DNA from: Petrocella sp. FN5
GTDB lineage: Bacteria; Bacillota; Clostridia; Lachnospirales; Vallitaleaceae
Length of the DNA: 45,919 bases
Assembly: GCF_029210395.1 (NCBI RefSeq)
Contig: NZ_JARGDP010000021.1
Span: 1-45,919, forward strand
Direction: 5' to 3'
Each line of letters opens with the position of its first letter. Position 1 is the stretch's first letter. The notes below the pieces were generated by a model that saw only the letters and a list, made by a program, of their open reading frames with translations, was not told the origin of the DNA and did no database searches. The translations under genes were made by a program, and so were the position numbers. Below, piece by piece: positions 33,607-42,837 of this stretch.

Positions 33607-34872
33607 ATGAAAACAGAAGCGGTTAGATTATATGATGTCAACACATTAAAACTAGAAACTTTTGAGTTACCGGCGATTAAAAAAGACGAGATTTTAGTAA
33701 AAGTCGTTACAGACAGTGTATGTATGTCCACCTACAAAGCCGTTATACAAGGCAGCAAGCACAAACGTGTTCCTGAGAATATCGCAACCAACCCGACAAT
33801 TATGGGTCATGAATTCTCAGGCGTTATTGTAGAAGTAGGTGAAGCATGGCAAGATCAATTTACACCTGGAGAAAAATTTGCCATACAACCGGCCTTAAAT
33901 TATAAAGGCAGCCCTTATGCACCCGGATATTCATTTGAATTTTTTGGTGGATCAGCGACCTATTGCATTATTCCAAGAGAAGTCATGGAACTTGGCTTTC
34001 TTCTTAAATATGAAGGAGAAGCTTTTTACGAAGCATCTTTATCAGAACCGATGTCATGTGTTATTGGTGGCTTTCATGCCAACTACCACACAAAGACAGG
34101 TGAGTACAAACATTATATGGGCATCATAGAAAAGGGTAAAATGGCCTTATTAGCAGGTGCCGGTCCAATGGGTCTTGGTGCTATTGATTATGCGCTGCAT
34201 TGTGACAGAAAGCCCTCTTTATTGGTTGTAACGGATATTGATGATGCCAGATTGGACCGTGCAAGATCTCTTTTCACACAAGAAGAAGCAGAAAAACAAG
34301 GTGTAAAGCTACACTTTATTAATACCATGAAAGAAGCAGATTCTGTAAAGACCTTAATGGACCTAAGTGATGGTGAGGGCTATGATGATGTATTTGTTTA
34401 TGCACCTGTAAGACCGGTTATCGAAGAAGGGGATAAAATACTTGGTAAAGATGGTTGTATGAACTTTTTTGCCGGACCTTCAGACACAACCTTTAATGCG
34501 AATATTAATTTCTACAATGTGCATTATACACCCACTCATATCATGGGTTCAACCGGTGGCAATGCTGACGATATGATTGAATCATTAAATATGTCATCTA
34601 AGAAGTTAATTAATCCCGCTGTTATGCTGACCCATATTGGCGGTATCAATTGTGTCATTGATACGATACTGGATTTACCTAACATTCCAGGAGGCAAGAA
34701 GATGATTTATAATGAAATCGATATGCCTCTTACAGCCATAGATGATTTTGAAAAGCTTGGTGAAAAGGATGCATTCTTTAAAGGCTTAGCAGAATGTGTT
34801 AAGAAGTACAATGGCTTGTGGAATGCTGAAGCTGAAAAATACTTATTAGAGAACGGAAAAAGGAGAGATTAA
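33607..34872 (+). CDS. Zinc-binding dehydrogenase, L-sorbose-1-phosphate reductase (SorE)-like
   Basis: A 421-residue zinc dehydrogenase-type protein: GHEFSGVIVEVG (about 66-77), nucleotide-binding LLAGAGPMGLGAIDYALH, then a C-terminal lid. The first catalytic Cys region reads SVCMSTYK, unlike the usual CGSD. It resembles SorE proteins that act on sugar and hexitol phosphates. No MtlD-type mannitol-1-phosphate dehydrogenase is seen in the operon, so this enzyme may oxidise the phosphorylated hexitol to a ketose phosphate for the kinase. The reaction is inferred. Confidence 0.75.
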   Translation: MKTEAVRLYDVNTLKLETFELPAIKKDEILVKVVTDSVCMSTYKAVIQGSKHKRVPENIATNPTIMGHEFSGVIVEVGEAWQDQFTPGEKFAIQPALNYKGSPYAPGYSFEFFGGSATYCIIPREVMELGFLLKYEGEAFYEASLSEPMSCVIGGFHANYHTKTGEYKHYMGIIEKGKMALLAGAGPMGLGAIDYALHCDRKPSLLVVTDIDDARLDRARSLFTQEEAEKQGVKLHFINTMKEADSVKTLMDLSDGEGYDDVFVYAPVRPVIEEGDKILGKDGCMNFFAGPSDTTFNANINFYNVHYTPTHIMGSTGGNADDMIESLNMSSKKLINPAVMLTHIGGINCVIDTILDLPNIPGGKKMIYNEIDMPLTAIDDFEKLGEKDAFFKGLAECVKKYNGLWNAEAEKYLLENGKRRD

Positions 34873-34873
34873 G

Positions 34874-35146
34874 ATGGTTAAGAAAGATTTTGTATTAGAA
34901 GCAGAAGAAGGTTTACACGCAAGACCGGCCAGTATGCTGGCGAAAGTTGCTATGAAGTTCACTTGTGACATTAAACTCATGAAATCCGGTAAAGCTGACA
35001 AAGTATTTCAACCTAAAAGCATATTATCCTTAATGAGTGTTGGTGCTGCAAAAGGTGAACGATTGACCTTTGTAGCTGAAGGTGATGATGAAGTGCAAGC
35101 AATGGAAAGTATTTCACAACTGTTCACATCTAATTTCCAAGGGTAG
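34874..35146 (+). CDS. ptsH: HPr phosphocarrier protein
   Basis: A 90-residue HPr. His15 in GLHARPAS is the site phosphorylated by enzyme I. The regulatory-serine position corresponds to Ser49 in PKSILSLMS, three residues later than in B. subtilis because of a small insertion. Preceded by AAAGGAG. It may be operon-specific or the general HPr; the window cannot show whether another copy exists. Confidence 0.94.
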   Translation: MVKKDFVLEAEEGLHARPASMLAKVAMKFTCDIKLMKSGKADKVFQPKSILSLMSVGAAKGERLTFVAEGDDEVQAMESISQLFTSNFQG

Positions 35147-35154
35147 GTAGTGGT

Positions 35155-36861
35155 ATGCATACCATCATAGGCATACCCATAGCCAAAGGTATTGCCCATG
35201 GCCCTGTAAGAATCATACATGATACCTCTATGGAAGCTGTAGAGCGTTTAGGCTGCAATACCGATGAAGAGATACAAATATTTCATGACGCACGTAATAA
35301 AGCCATAGGTGAGATTGAAACCATTCGGTTAAACACGATGAAAAATATTGGTGAGCAGGAAAGCAAGATATTTGAAGCACACCAAAGCATATTAGAAGAT
35401 CCGGAACTGATAAGTCAAGTAGAAGCTTATATACTGGATAAAAGGTGTTGTGCAGAATGGGCCTTAAGTCTTGTGGGTAATAGGTTTCGAGCTATTTTTG
35501 AAGCTATGGACAACGCATATATGAAAGAAAGAGCCATTGATATCAAAGACATCACGTGTCGCGTCGTCAATCTCATTATGGGCCATTATAGCGATGTTGG
35601 ATCAATCAACGAACCCTATGTATTGGTCGCTCATGATCTGACACCATCACAAACATCCACTCTTGAGACCAAATATGTTAAAGGAATTATAACGGAAGTG
35701 GGTGGAAAAACAGCTCATTCAGCCATTATAGCAACACTACTTAAGATTCCCTATGTGGTGATAGAAAAAGGAACCACCTTATTAAAAGATGGTGATGAGG
35801 TTGTTTTTGATGGTCGAGAAGGCAGCGTCATCGTAGATCCGGATCAGATCTATCTAGATGCTTACTACGTTAAAGAAAAACAACTGGTTCAAGAAGAAGA
35901 AAAATATGCCAGCCTTAGAGGCAAGGTATGTAAAACCCAAGATAACATGGAAGTAGAACTGATTGCAAACATCAGTCAGATTAAAGACCTTGATTTTATT
36001 GTCAAAAGTGATGCTAAAAGCGTTGGTCTCTTTAGAACCGAATTTATTTTTATGGATCAAGAGAGGTTACCAACAGAAGATGAGCAATACGAGATCTATA
36101 AAAAAATAACCACAGCTATGTCAGAAGGGTATGTTACCATTCGTACCTTGGACATTGGCGGTGACAAAGAAAGTCCACTGTTTGATATTCCAAAGGAAGA
36201 CAATCCATTTTTAGGTTATCGTGGCATTCGTTTATGTCTTGAGGAAGTCGAGATTTTTAAGACACAGCTTAGAGCAATACTTAGAGCCAGTGCCCATGGT
36301 CAAATCAAAATTATGTTTCCTATGATTGCCAGTCTGACTGAGATTAGAAAGGCAAAAGATATTCTAAAAATATGTAAGAAGGAACTTGAAGCGGTGGATG
36401 TAGCCTATGATTCAAATATTGAAGTTGGTATTATGATAGAAACCCCAGCTGCGGTTGTCATGGCAGATCTATTTGCAAAAGAAGTGGATTTTTTCTCTAT
36501 TGGAACCAACGACCTGATTCAGTACACCATGGCAGTTGACCGCTCCAACTTGAAAATATCAGCATTATACTCCCAATATGATCCTGCTGTACTTAGAAGT
36601 ATGAAAGTGATAGCAGAAGCAGCAAAAAAGGAAAATATTTCAGTCAGCATATGCGGTGAAGCCGCTGCAGATATAAAGCTATTACCTTACTGGTTAGGTA
36701 TTGGTATTAGTAAGCTGAGTATGTCAGTAGCCCTTATTCCTGAAGTTAAGTGGACCATTTCCCAGATGACATCCACTAAAGGAATAGAGGTTGCAAAAGC
36801 CCTTAACAAAGCAGGCGATGTGCGAGAAGTCTTAGAAGGCTTAGAATTGACTGCTTTGTAA
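35155..36861 (+). CDS. ptsI: PTS enzyme I
   Basis: A 568-residue phosphoenolpyruvate-protein phosphotransferase. N-terminal swivelling domain with active His188 in GGKTAHSAIIAT; PEP-binding barrel with FRTEFIFMD, DIGGDKESP, and DFFSIGTNDLIQYTMAVDR; catalytic Cys in SICGEAA. Preceded by GGGTAGG. With HPr and EIICBA, the whole phosphate chain from PEP to hexitol is encoded in one operon. Followed by a strong terminator. Confidence 0.96.
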   Translation: MHTIIGIPIAKGIAHGPVRIIHDTSMEAVERLGCNTDEEIQIFHDARNKAIGEIETIRLNTMKNIGEQESKIFEAHQSILEDPELISQVEAYILDKRCCAEWALSLVGNRFRAIFEAMDNAYMKERAIDIKDITCRVVNLIMGHYSDVGSINEPYVLVAHDLTPSQTSTLETKYVKGIITEVGGKTAHSAIIATLLKIPYVVIEKGTTLLKDGDEVVFDGREGSVIVDPDQIYLDAYYVKEKQLVQEEEKYASLRGKVCKTQDNMEVELIANISQIKDLDFIVKSDAKSVGLFRTEFIFMDQERLPTEDEQYEIYKKITTAMSEGYVTIRTLDIGGDKESPLFDIPKEDNPFLGYRGIRLCLEEVEIFKTQLRAILRASAHGQIKIMFPMIASLTEIRKAKDILKICKKELEAVDVAYDSNIEVGIMIETPAAVVMADLFAKEVDFFSIGTNDLIQYTMAVDRSNLKISALYSQYDPAVLRSMKVIAEAAKKENISVSICGEAAADIKLLPYWLGIGISKLSMSVALIPEVKWTISQMTSTKGIEVAKALNKAGDVREVLEGLELTAL

Positions 36862-36885
36862 TGTAACACATCATCCTCCCTATAC

Positions 36886-36937
36886 AAAAAAGACGGCAGC
36901 CACCAAGTCCATAATACTTGCTGGCTGCCGTCTTTTT
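36886..36937 (+). terminator. Terminator of the mannitol PTS operon
   Basis: AAAAAAGACGGCAGCCA (36886-36902) pairs with TGGCTGCCGTCTTTTT (36922-36937), with a 19-base loop. It is A-rich on the left and T-rich on the right, so it can also end transcription from the opposite side, for the MFS gene. Confidence 0.92.
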
Positions 36938-36953
36938 AATTGAATTATATAGT

Positions 36954-37072
36954 GGTTAAGGCGTCAAAAATATATAGTTGAACTTTTACATACCATATAT
37001 AGTTACGAATGCATCAACGTAATCTATATATGGTATGTGAATTTAGTGAAACTTAGTTTTGACCCTTTAACC
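36954..37072 (+). mobile_element. MITE-like palindromic element, copy 4 (119 bp)
   Basis: Nearly identical to copy 1, with GGTTAAGGCGTCAAAA at one end, CTTTAACC at the other and the same inner CATACCATATATAG palindrome. Flanked by ATAGT on both sides (36949-36953 and 37073-37077). Lies between the two convergent genes. Confidence 0.87.
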
Positions 37073-37091
37073 ATAGTATGAATGCTTGTAT

Positions 37092-38300
37092 TTACAAAGT
37101 TGTCTCCAAGGGAAGTTTGGCAGGTGTTGATTTGTCAAAAACATATAAACCGACAAATATAAGCATCATTAGAGTTGCAACAATAATGGCACTCATACCG
37201 GCAAGGACACCAAAACCATCTGCAAGGGCACCGGTTATAATTGGCATAATAATGGCGCCAATACCACTGATCATTAAGAGGACGCCCATGGACATGGGGT
37301 AGGTTTTGATGATACTACCTAGTGTCGATACAGTGGTAGGGTAGATGCCAGCCATGGAAAAACCAAGACCCATGATTGCCAGAGTAATGGTGGTGGTATT
37401 CCTTGTTGAGAGTAATAACAAATAAAACATAACAGTGCCGACACTTAAAACAGTTAAAGTTATTTTTTTTGAAATACGATCACCTATAAAAGCGGTTGTT
37501 AATCTTCCGGCTAAGATAACTACCCATAATAAAGATGCAAGAATCTGCGCATATTGTATAGACATAATGCCTGAATCAATGAAGTATTTTACCATCCAAC
37601 CATTGATGGTCGCTTCAGCACAAAGATAGAAAAACAAAATACCGGCACCAATTAGAAACCGTCGATCTTGAATAAAAACATAGGACTTGTCGGTTTTTTG
37701 CTTGATTCGGGATGACGCGTCCATATCCATTCTAGAAAAAAGTATCATGGATATGATGGCGAGGATGATAATGACAATAGCTGACAATTTCCATCCAAAG
37801 TCACCGGTAAGTTTAGTTGAGAATATAACAAGGAAAGGTGCCAACAATGCTCCAACAGCAAAAATACTATGTAATACATTTAAGGCTGCTGAACTGCTGT
37901 TTGAGATTTCGTTGACCATGGTATTGTTAAAATTAGAAATACTGCCACGGCTTAATCCGGTAAAAAGAAAACCTAGAATAAGAAGTACCGGATTGCCAGT
38001 TAGAATCATAATCAAAAAACCCATGACGACAAAGCAACACATAAATATGACAGCTTTTTTTCTACCTAAATATAAGGGAAGAACGCCGGCAATAAAACCG
38101 GCAATAAGATTACCAACTTGATGGGCAGATATGAGACCACCACTTATAGTATTGTTGAGGTTATAGGCATTGCTGATAAGTGGTAATAAAGAGCCAAGAA
38201 TCATGCCGTATAAACCATTAACAGCAAAGACAAAAAAACAGCAAAGCAATATATATTTATTACGCGGATCCAGTTGTGCATAAAAGGATGGTTTTGTCAT
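37092..38300 (-). CDS. Major facilitator superfamily transporter
   Basis: A 402-residue protein with about 12 TM helices, the only gene on the minus strand. MFS features: LPLYLGRKKAVIF between helices 2 and 3 and a matching AFIGDRISKKITL in the second half. ATG at 38300 follows GGAGG on the minus strand; a TTG at 38315 overlaps that site. Substrate unknown; it sits between sugar uptake systems, so a sugar or sugar acid is possible. It is convergent with ptsI. Confidence 0.87.
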   Translation of the reverse strand: MTKPSFYAQLDPRNKYILLCCFFVFAVNGLYGMILGSLLPLISNAYNLNNTISGGLISAHQVGNLIAGFIAGVLPLYLGRKKAVIFMCCFVVMGFLIMILTGNPVLLILGFLFTGLSRGSISNFNNTMVNEISNSSSAALNVLHSIFAVGALLAPFLVIFSTKLTGDFGWKLSAIVIIILAIISMILFSRMDMDASSRIKQKTDKSYVFIQDRRFLIGAGILFFYLCAEATINGWMVKYFIDSGIMSIQYAQILASLLWVVILAGRLTTAFIGDRISKKITLTVLSVGTVMFYLLLLSTRNTTTITLAIMGLGFSMAGIYPTTVSTLGSIIKTYPMSMGVLLMISGIGAIIMPIITGALADGFGVLAGMSAIIVATLMMLIFVGLYVFDKSTPAKLPLETTL

Positions 38301-38350
38301 TTGTGTTTCCTCCAAGAATATAGACTATCTTTTTTTGGGATACCTAGCCA

Positions 38351-38533
38351 ATTATAGCATAAAATAAATATCACAGATGCATTATGAGAAAGTAATGTCA
38401 AAAAATGCACACTTTATCAAAAAATGCTTATTGTTTAGTAAAGGAATGGACGATAGGATGAAGAGTAAACATGAGTTGGTATGTAATGCTTTATAAGACT
38501 AAGATTGACCATCTTATAGATAGAAAGTATAAT
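38351..38533. promoter_or_regulatory. Divergent promoter region with repeated TCAAAAAATGC
   Basis: On the plus strand TTGACC at 38505-38510, 17 bases and TATAAT at 38528-38533 drive the sensor kinase. On the minus strand an extended -10 (TGCTATAAT, 38351-38359) fits the MFS gene. Between them TCAAAAAATGC occurs twice (38398-38408 and 38417-38427), 19 bp apart, possibly an operator for the AraC-type regulator. Confidence 0.6.
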
Positions 38534-38586
38534 TAAGAAATGACGCAATATCAAAAAAATCTATCTTTCCTGAAAGGAAGAACGCT

Positions 38587-40083
38587 ATGAAAAGACTTAA
38601 AGACTTCTGGTTGCACTTGTCAATAAAAGTAAAACTCCTGTTGTACTTTTTTATTGTTATTGCAATCATAAGTCTTTTTAATTTGTATTTAAACAATAAT
38701 AATTATAAAATTGTGGATCAGTTTAAAGATACTATGAACAATTATTATGGCATTAATAGTTTGCTGGTCATGACAAGTGAAAATAAGACACTGGTATCAA
38801 GATACTTGCGAGAGCTTGACCCGGAAGATAAAGAAAACTATACAAGAAAAAAAGTAGATCTAATGGAAAAAGTGGAAGACCTTGAAGCGGAATTGACGTC
38901 TACCGATGCCTACTTTATCATCGTTGCCATACGCAATGCTTCAGAAGCTATGTATGAGAACTGGGATAAGGCAATAGAAGAAAGAGAAGAGAATATACCC
39001 ACTTACTTTAATGCTTTTTATGAAGGTGAAAGTATTGAAGTTTATGTCATATCCTACATAGAAGAGCTGTTATACTTAAGCTTAGGAGAAGGTAATGAAC
39101 TATATAATAAGCTTGCCGAAGAAGCGGTAGTTATGAGAAGAATTTCTATTTTTCTAATTGCCATCAGTGCTCTTTTTACGATGTTTATCGTCTTGTTCTT
39201 TGTCAATTCTTTTATTAATCCAATTAAAAACTTGGCATCTAATTCCATGAAAATGGCTTCAGGAGACCTTGATGTTGAACCAATGGTCATCATTTCAAAA
39301 GATGAAGTCGGAACCCTATCAGATGCCTTTAATATAATGAGTCATAATATCAGACAGTATGTGGATGACTTAAAAGAAAAGGTGGTCATAGAAAAGCGAC
39401 TTCATGAAGAAGAACTAGAAGTTGTTCGTATGGAACAGTTGCTAAGAGAGTCTCAATTTGAAGCACTTCAATCCCAGATCAATCCCCATTTCTTATTTAA
39501 TACTTTAAATACCATATCTAGAACGGCTATGTTTGAAGGAGCAGAAGATACAACCAAACTTATTCAAGCCCTGTCTAATCTATTTCGATATAAACTTAAG
39601 AATCAGTCTACTGTTATAAATCTTCAGGAAGAATTATGGATTGCTGAGGAATACATTTACTTGCAAAAATTTAGATTCAAGGAGCGTTTGACCTATGAAA
39701 TCGTTGCAGACCAAGGTACTAAGTCAGTGAGTGTACCAATATTTATGTTACAGCCTATTATTGAAAATACCATTATACATGGTATTGAACCTAAGGTTGA
39801 AGGCGGTAAGATACGTATTAAGATTAAAAGCCTTCAAATAGATAATAAGGAATGGATTATTCTACGTATCACTGATACAGGTGTGGGCATGACACCAAGG
39901 CGTTTGAAGGAAGTGCTTAGTTTTACTGAAATGAAACACCATAGTATCGGTATTAGCAATGTATATCATCGCTTCAAGATTATGTACCAACATAAAGGAT
40001 CCTTTAGAATGATGAGTAAAAAAGGTGCAGGCACCTGTGTTGAATTCAAGTTTGAAAGGAATGATTTAGATGGAAAAATATAA
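38587..40083 (+). CDS. Second YesM-like sensor histidine kinase
   Basis: A 498-residue membrane sensor: TM helix at about 17-37, an extracellular helical domain of about 145 residues, second TM at about 184-210, HAMP containing NSFINPIKNLASNSMKMASGDL, coiled segment, His301 in QSQINPHFLFNTLNTI, and HATPase N-box FMLQPIIENTIIHG and G-box DTGVGM. AAAGGAAG precedes ATG 38587. It overlaps the regulator gene by 14 bp. Next to a TRAP uptake system, which it presumably controls. Confidence 0.93.
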   Translation: MKRLKDFWLHLSIKVKLLLYFFIVIAIISLFNLYLNNNNYKIVDQFKDTMNNYYGINSLLVMTSENKTLVSRYLRELDPEDKENYTRKKVDLMEKVEDLEAELTSTDAYFIIVAIRNASEAMYENWDKAIEEREENIPTYFNAFYEGESIEVYVISYIEELLYLSLGEGNELYNKLAEEAVVMRRISIFLIAISALFTMFIVLFFVNSFINPIKNLASNSMKMASGDLDVEPMVIISKDEVGTLSDAFNIMSHNIRQYVDDLKEKVVIEKRLHEEELEVVRMEQLLRESQFEALQSQINPHFLFNTLNTISRTAMFEGAEDTTKLIQALSNLFRYKLKNQSTVINLQEELWIAEEYIYLQKFRFKERLTYEIVADQGTKSVSVPIFMLQPIIENTIIHGIEPKVEGGKIRIKIKSLQIDNKEWIILRITDTGVGMTPRRLKEVLSFTEMKHHSIGISNVYHRFKIMYQHKGSFRMMSKKGAGTCVEFKFERNDLDGKI

Positions 40084-41668
40084 AATATTAATTGTTGATG
40101 ATGAATCCATTGAAAGAGAAGCTATAAAGTTTATATTAAATAAAGAATTAAATGAAGATCTTGAATTCTATGAAGCAGCCAATGGTCAAGAAGCCATATC
40201 AAGTGCGGCTTTAAATAGCCCTAATATTATTGTGATGGATATACAGATGCCGGGACTTAATGGTATTGAAGCTGTCAAAGTTTTAAAAAAAATACTGGCA
40301 GATAGTAAAGTGATTTTTCTAACAGCCTATGACCAGTTTGATTATGCTCACGAGGCCATTAAATTGGGTGTTGAGGATTTTATTGTAAAACCCGCATCCA
40401 ATGAGCGTTTAGTAGAGGTTATCAATAGAGCGATTAAAACCCTAAAAGATGAAAAACAACAGGCAATAACAAAAGAAATGATGGCATCTAAATTAGAACA
40501 AGTTTCCAAATATCTAGAAAATGAATTTTTATCATCGGTCATAAATGGTGATATTGAAAACGAACAAGGTAAAGAATACTTAGACTTTAATGGCATCAAA
40601 TTTGAATGTGGTATGGGCATAGTGGTACGTGCCAATGCGGATGAGGCAATGGTTTCATCTGGACTTAGACTGCAAGTTATGAGAAGACGTTTATTAGATG
40701 CCATCGATACAAGAATCAATAAGATTGTAAGACAAAAATACTCAACAATAATCAAAGATTACATCTACATTTTTATAATGGGTGAGCGTCAAAATGAATT
40801 ACTGCAAATCCAAGAAAAAATAAGAAAAATTCTTAATGAAGTCGGTAGTTTATTTGCCTTAGAGCATCAGCTATACTCAGATTTTGGTATCGGTGACATC
40901 TGCAATAAACTAGATTGCCTTTGGAAATCATTTTCTACAGCTAAAGCTAACTGTAACAAACGTATACCTACGAGGGATTCAAGAAATGAGCAAGATCTTC
41001 AAGCTTTGGTAAAAAGCTTAAAAGACAAGGATGAAGCTGCCTTTAATAAATATATTGATTTATTATTTGAAGACATATCTTCTGGATCAGAAGATTTGGA
41101 GATGATTCGTATTAAGCTTTATGAACACTTTGTTTTAATAAGAGAGCGGGTATCAGATAATATTTATGAATCAGACATTTATACTTTTGATTTGTTTAAT
41201 CAAACCATGAAAATAAGCAATCATCACGAGGCCAAATATCTTCTAAGAGACTTTTGTAATCAATATATGGAGAAATTGGACAAGCAAAAATCAGATAAAA
41301 CGTCGATTATTCTGGATAAACTCATTGTATATATTAATTTACATTATGCGGAAAATATAACATTAGATCAGCTTTCTTCAATTTGTGACCTAAGTCCAAG
41401 CTATATTAGCAAGGTGTTTAAGAAGCATCTGAATACGAACTTTATTGACTATGTTAGCTCGGTCAGAATTATAGTGGCAAAACGACTTCTTAAAAACTCA
41501 TTGCTGTCCATCAAGGAAATCGGTTATGAGATTGGCTATTTCGACTCTAATTACTTTACAAGAGTATTTAAGAAATATGAGGGGATGACCCCCTCGGACT
41601 ATCGCAACAAGTGGTATAACACAAGTATGCCCAAAAAGGATGGTGATGAAGTTGAAGCAGATAAGTAG
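40070..41668 (+). CDS. Second YesN-like response regulator, AraC type
   Basis: A 532-residue regulator: receiver domain with Asp57 in VMDIQMPGLNG and the Lys in FIVKPAS, a central linker, and a C-terminal AraC DNA-binding pair (ITLDQLSSICDLSPSYISKVF and LSIKEIGYEIGYFDSNYFTRVF). The gene starts inside the kinase gene and its own end overlaps the DctP gene start by 23 bp, so kinase, regulator and binding protein are all translationally linked. Confidence 0.93.
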   Translation: MEKYKILIVDDESIEREAIKFILNKELNEDLEFYEAANGQEAISSAALNSPNIIVMDIQMPGLNGIEAVKVLKKILADSKVIFLTAYDQFDYAHEAIKLGVEDFIVKPASNERLVEVINRAIKTLKDEKQQAITKEMMASKLEQVSKYLENEFLSSVINGDIENEQGKEYLDFNGIKFECGMGIVVRANADEAMVSSGLRLQVMRRRLLDAIDTRINKIVRQKYSTIIKDYIYIFIMGERQNELLQIQEKIRKILNEVGSLFALEHQLYSDFGIGDICNKLDCLWKSFSTAKANCNKRIPTRDSRNEQDLQALVKSLKDKDEAAFNKYIDLLFEDISSGSEDLEMIRIKLYEHFVLIRERVSDNIYESDIYTFDLFNQTMKISNHHEAKYLLRDFCNQYMEKLDKQKSDKTSIILDKLIVYINLHYAENITLDQLSSICDLSPSYISKVFKKHLNTNFIDYVSSVRIIVAKRLLKNSLLSIKEIGYEIGYFDSNYFTRVFKKYEGMTPSDYRNKWYNTSMPKKDGDEVEADK

Positions 41669-42653
41669 AATATGGATTTCAATAATTATGACATTTATTC
41701 TAACCACAGGTTGTAGTGATCAAGGGGCAACTGTTGTCAAACAACCGGAAGTCATCTATTTTAGATTAGCTGAAATCCATCCGTCCGATCATCCGACAAC
41801 AAAGGCAGATAAAGAATTTGCACGTCTTGTTGAAGAGCGTACAAAGGGCCGTATTATCATCAAAGTATATGATTCGGAGCAGTTGGGACCTGAGAAAGCG
41901 GTTTTAGATCAAGTTCGATTTGGTGCTATAGATTTTACAAGATTAAGCATGGGTCAAGTGGCGGAGATCTCACCTCAGCTTAATGTACTTCAGCTCCCAT
42001 ATATTTATCGTGATAGTGATCATATGTGGCAAGTACTTAATAGCGATATAGGAGACTTTTTTTTAGAGAGTATTGAAGATAAGGGTTTGATCGGACTGGC
42101 CTGGTATGATGGTGGTGCCCGTAGTTTTTACAACAGTGTCAGGGAAGTTAAGACTCTATCTGATCTAGAAGGATTAAAGTTTCGAGTTATGGAAAGTCAA
42201 TTGATGGTGGAAATGGCAAGGGCATTAGGCACTTCAGTGATACCCATGGCCTATGGTGAGGTATATAGTTCAATTCAGACGGGTGTTATTGATGGTGCTG
42301 AGAATAACTTTCCTAGTTATGAGACATCTCTACACTATGAAGTTGCCAAGTATTTTACCATAGATGAACATGTACGCGTACCGGAAATGTTGATTGCAAG
42401 CAAAAAAATCTTAGATCGAATCACAGAAGAAGATTTAGAAATTATTATGGCTTGTGCCAAAGAATCTGAAATCTATCAAAGAGATAAATGGCGCATTGAA
42501 GAAAAAGAATCGGAGAAAAAGCTTAGAGAGTTAGGTTCAATCATAACAGAAATAGAAGATAGAGAAGCTTTTGTAGAAGCAGTTCGTCCATTATATGATA
42601 GATATGCCAACGACTATTTGGAAATTGTCAAACGGATTCAAGAGATGGAATAA
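41646..42653 (+). CDS. TRAP-type binding lipoprotein (DctP-like), regulator-linked copy
   Basis: A 335-residue solute-binding lipoprotein (SIIMTFILTTGCSDQG, lipobox TTGC). DctP signatures: EFARLVEERTKGRI, SEQLGPEKAVLDQVRFGAID, the carboxylate-binding arginine in LKFRVMES, and YSSIQTGVIDGAENNFPSYE. ATG 41646 follows AAGGA by five bases, inside the regulator gene. About 60% similar to the next binding protein by eye. Because it is coupled to the two-component genes rather than the transporter genes, it may act as an extracellular co-sensor, as B. subtilis DctB does with DctS. Confidence 0.9.
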   Translation: MKLKQISRIWISIIMTFILTTGCSDQGATVVKQPEVIYFRLAEIHPSDHPTTKADKEFARLVEERTKGRIIIKVYDSEQLGPEKAVLDQVRFGAIDFTRLSMGQVAEISPQLNVLQLPYIYRDSDHMWQVLNSDIGDFFLESIEDKGLIGLAWYDGGARSFYNSVREVKTLSDLEGLKFRVMESQLMVEMARALGTSVIPMAYGEVYSSIQTGVIDGAENNFPSYETSLHYEVAKYFTIDEHVRVPEMLIASKKILDRITEEDLEIIMACAKESEIYQRDKWRIEEKESEKKLRELGSIITEIEDREAFVEAVRPLYDRYANDYLEIVKRIQEME

Positions 42654-42727
42654 AGAACAAAATCATGCTATTTGTTCAAAAATGTCATGGATTTAGTGAG
42701 AAGGATTCTTAATAACATACGATGACG

Positions 42728-42788
42728 CAAGATTATGATGATAATAACAAGATTATGAATTGTTGAAGGCATTGCCCCCCTGTATGAT
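42728..42788 (+). promoter_or_regulatory. Promoter of dctP2-dctQM with direct-repeat operator
   Basis: CAAGATTATGA occurs at 42728-42738 and 42748-42758, exactly 20 bp (two helical turns) apart, ending one base before a -35 (TTGTTG, 42760-42765). After 17 bases comes TATGAT at 42783-42788. Two direct half-sites abutting the -35 is the layout for an AraC-type activator dimer. Confidence 0.72.
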
Positions 42789-42837
42789 GAACATGTAGTT
42801 GTTACATAAACCAACAAATCACAAGGGGGTAACACCA

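Noticed and set aside
37687-38121. Plus-strand ORF of 144 codons opposite the MFS gene
   Set aside because: A shadow of a well-supported membrane protein gene; composition is that of the complementary strand.
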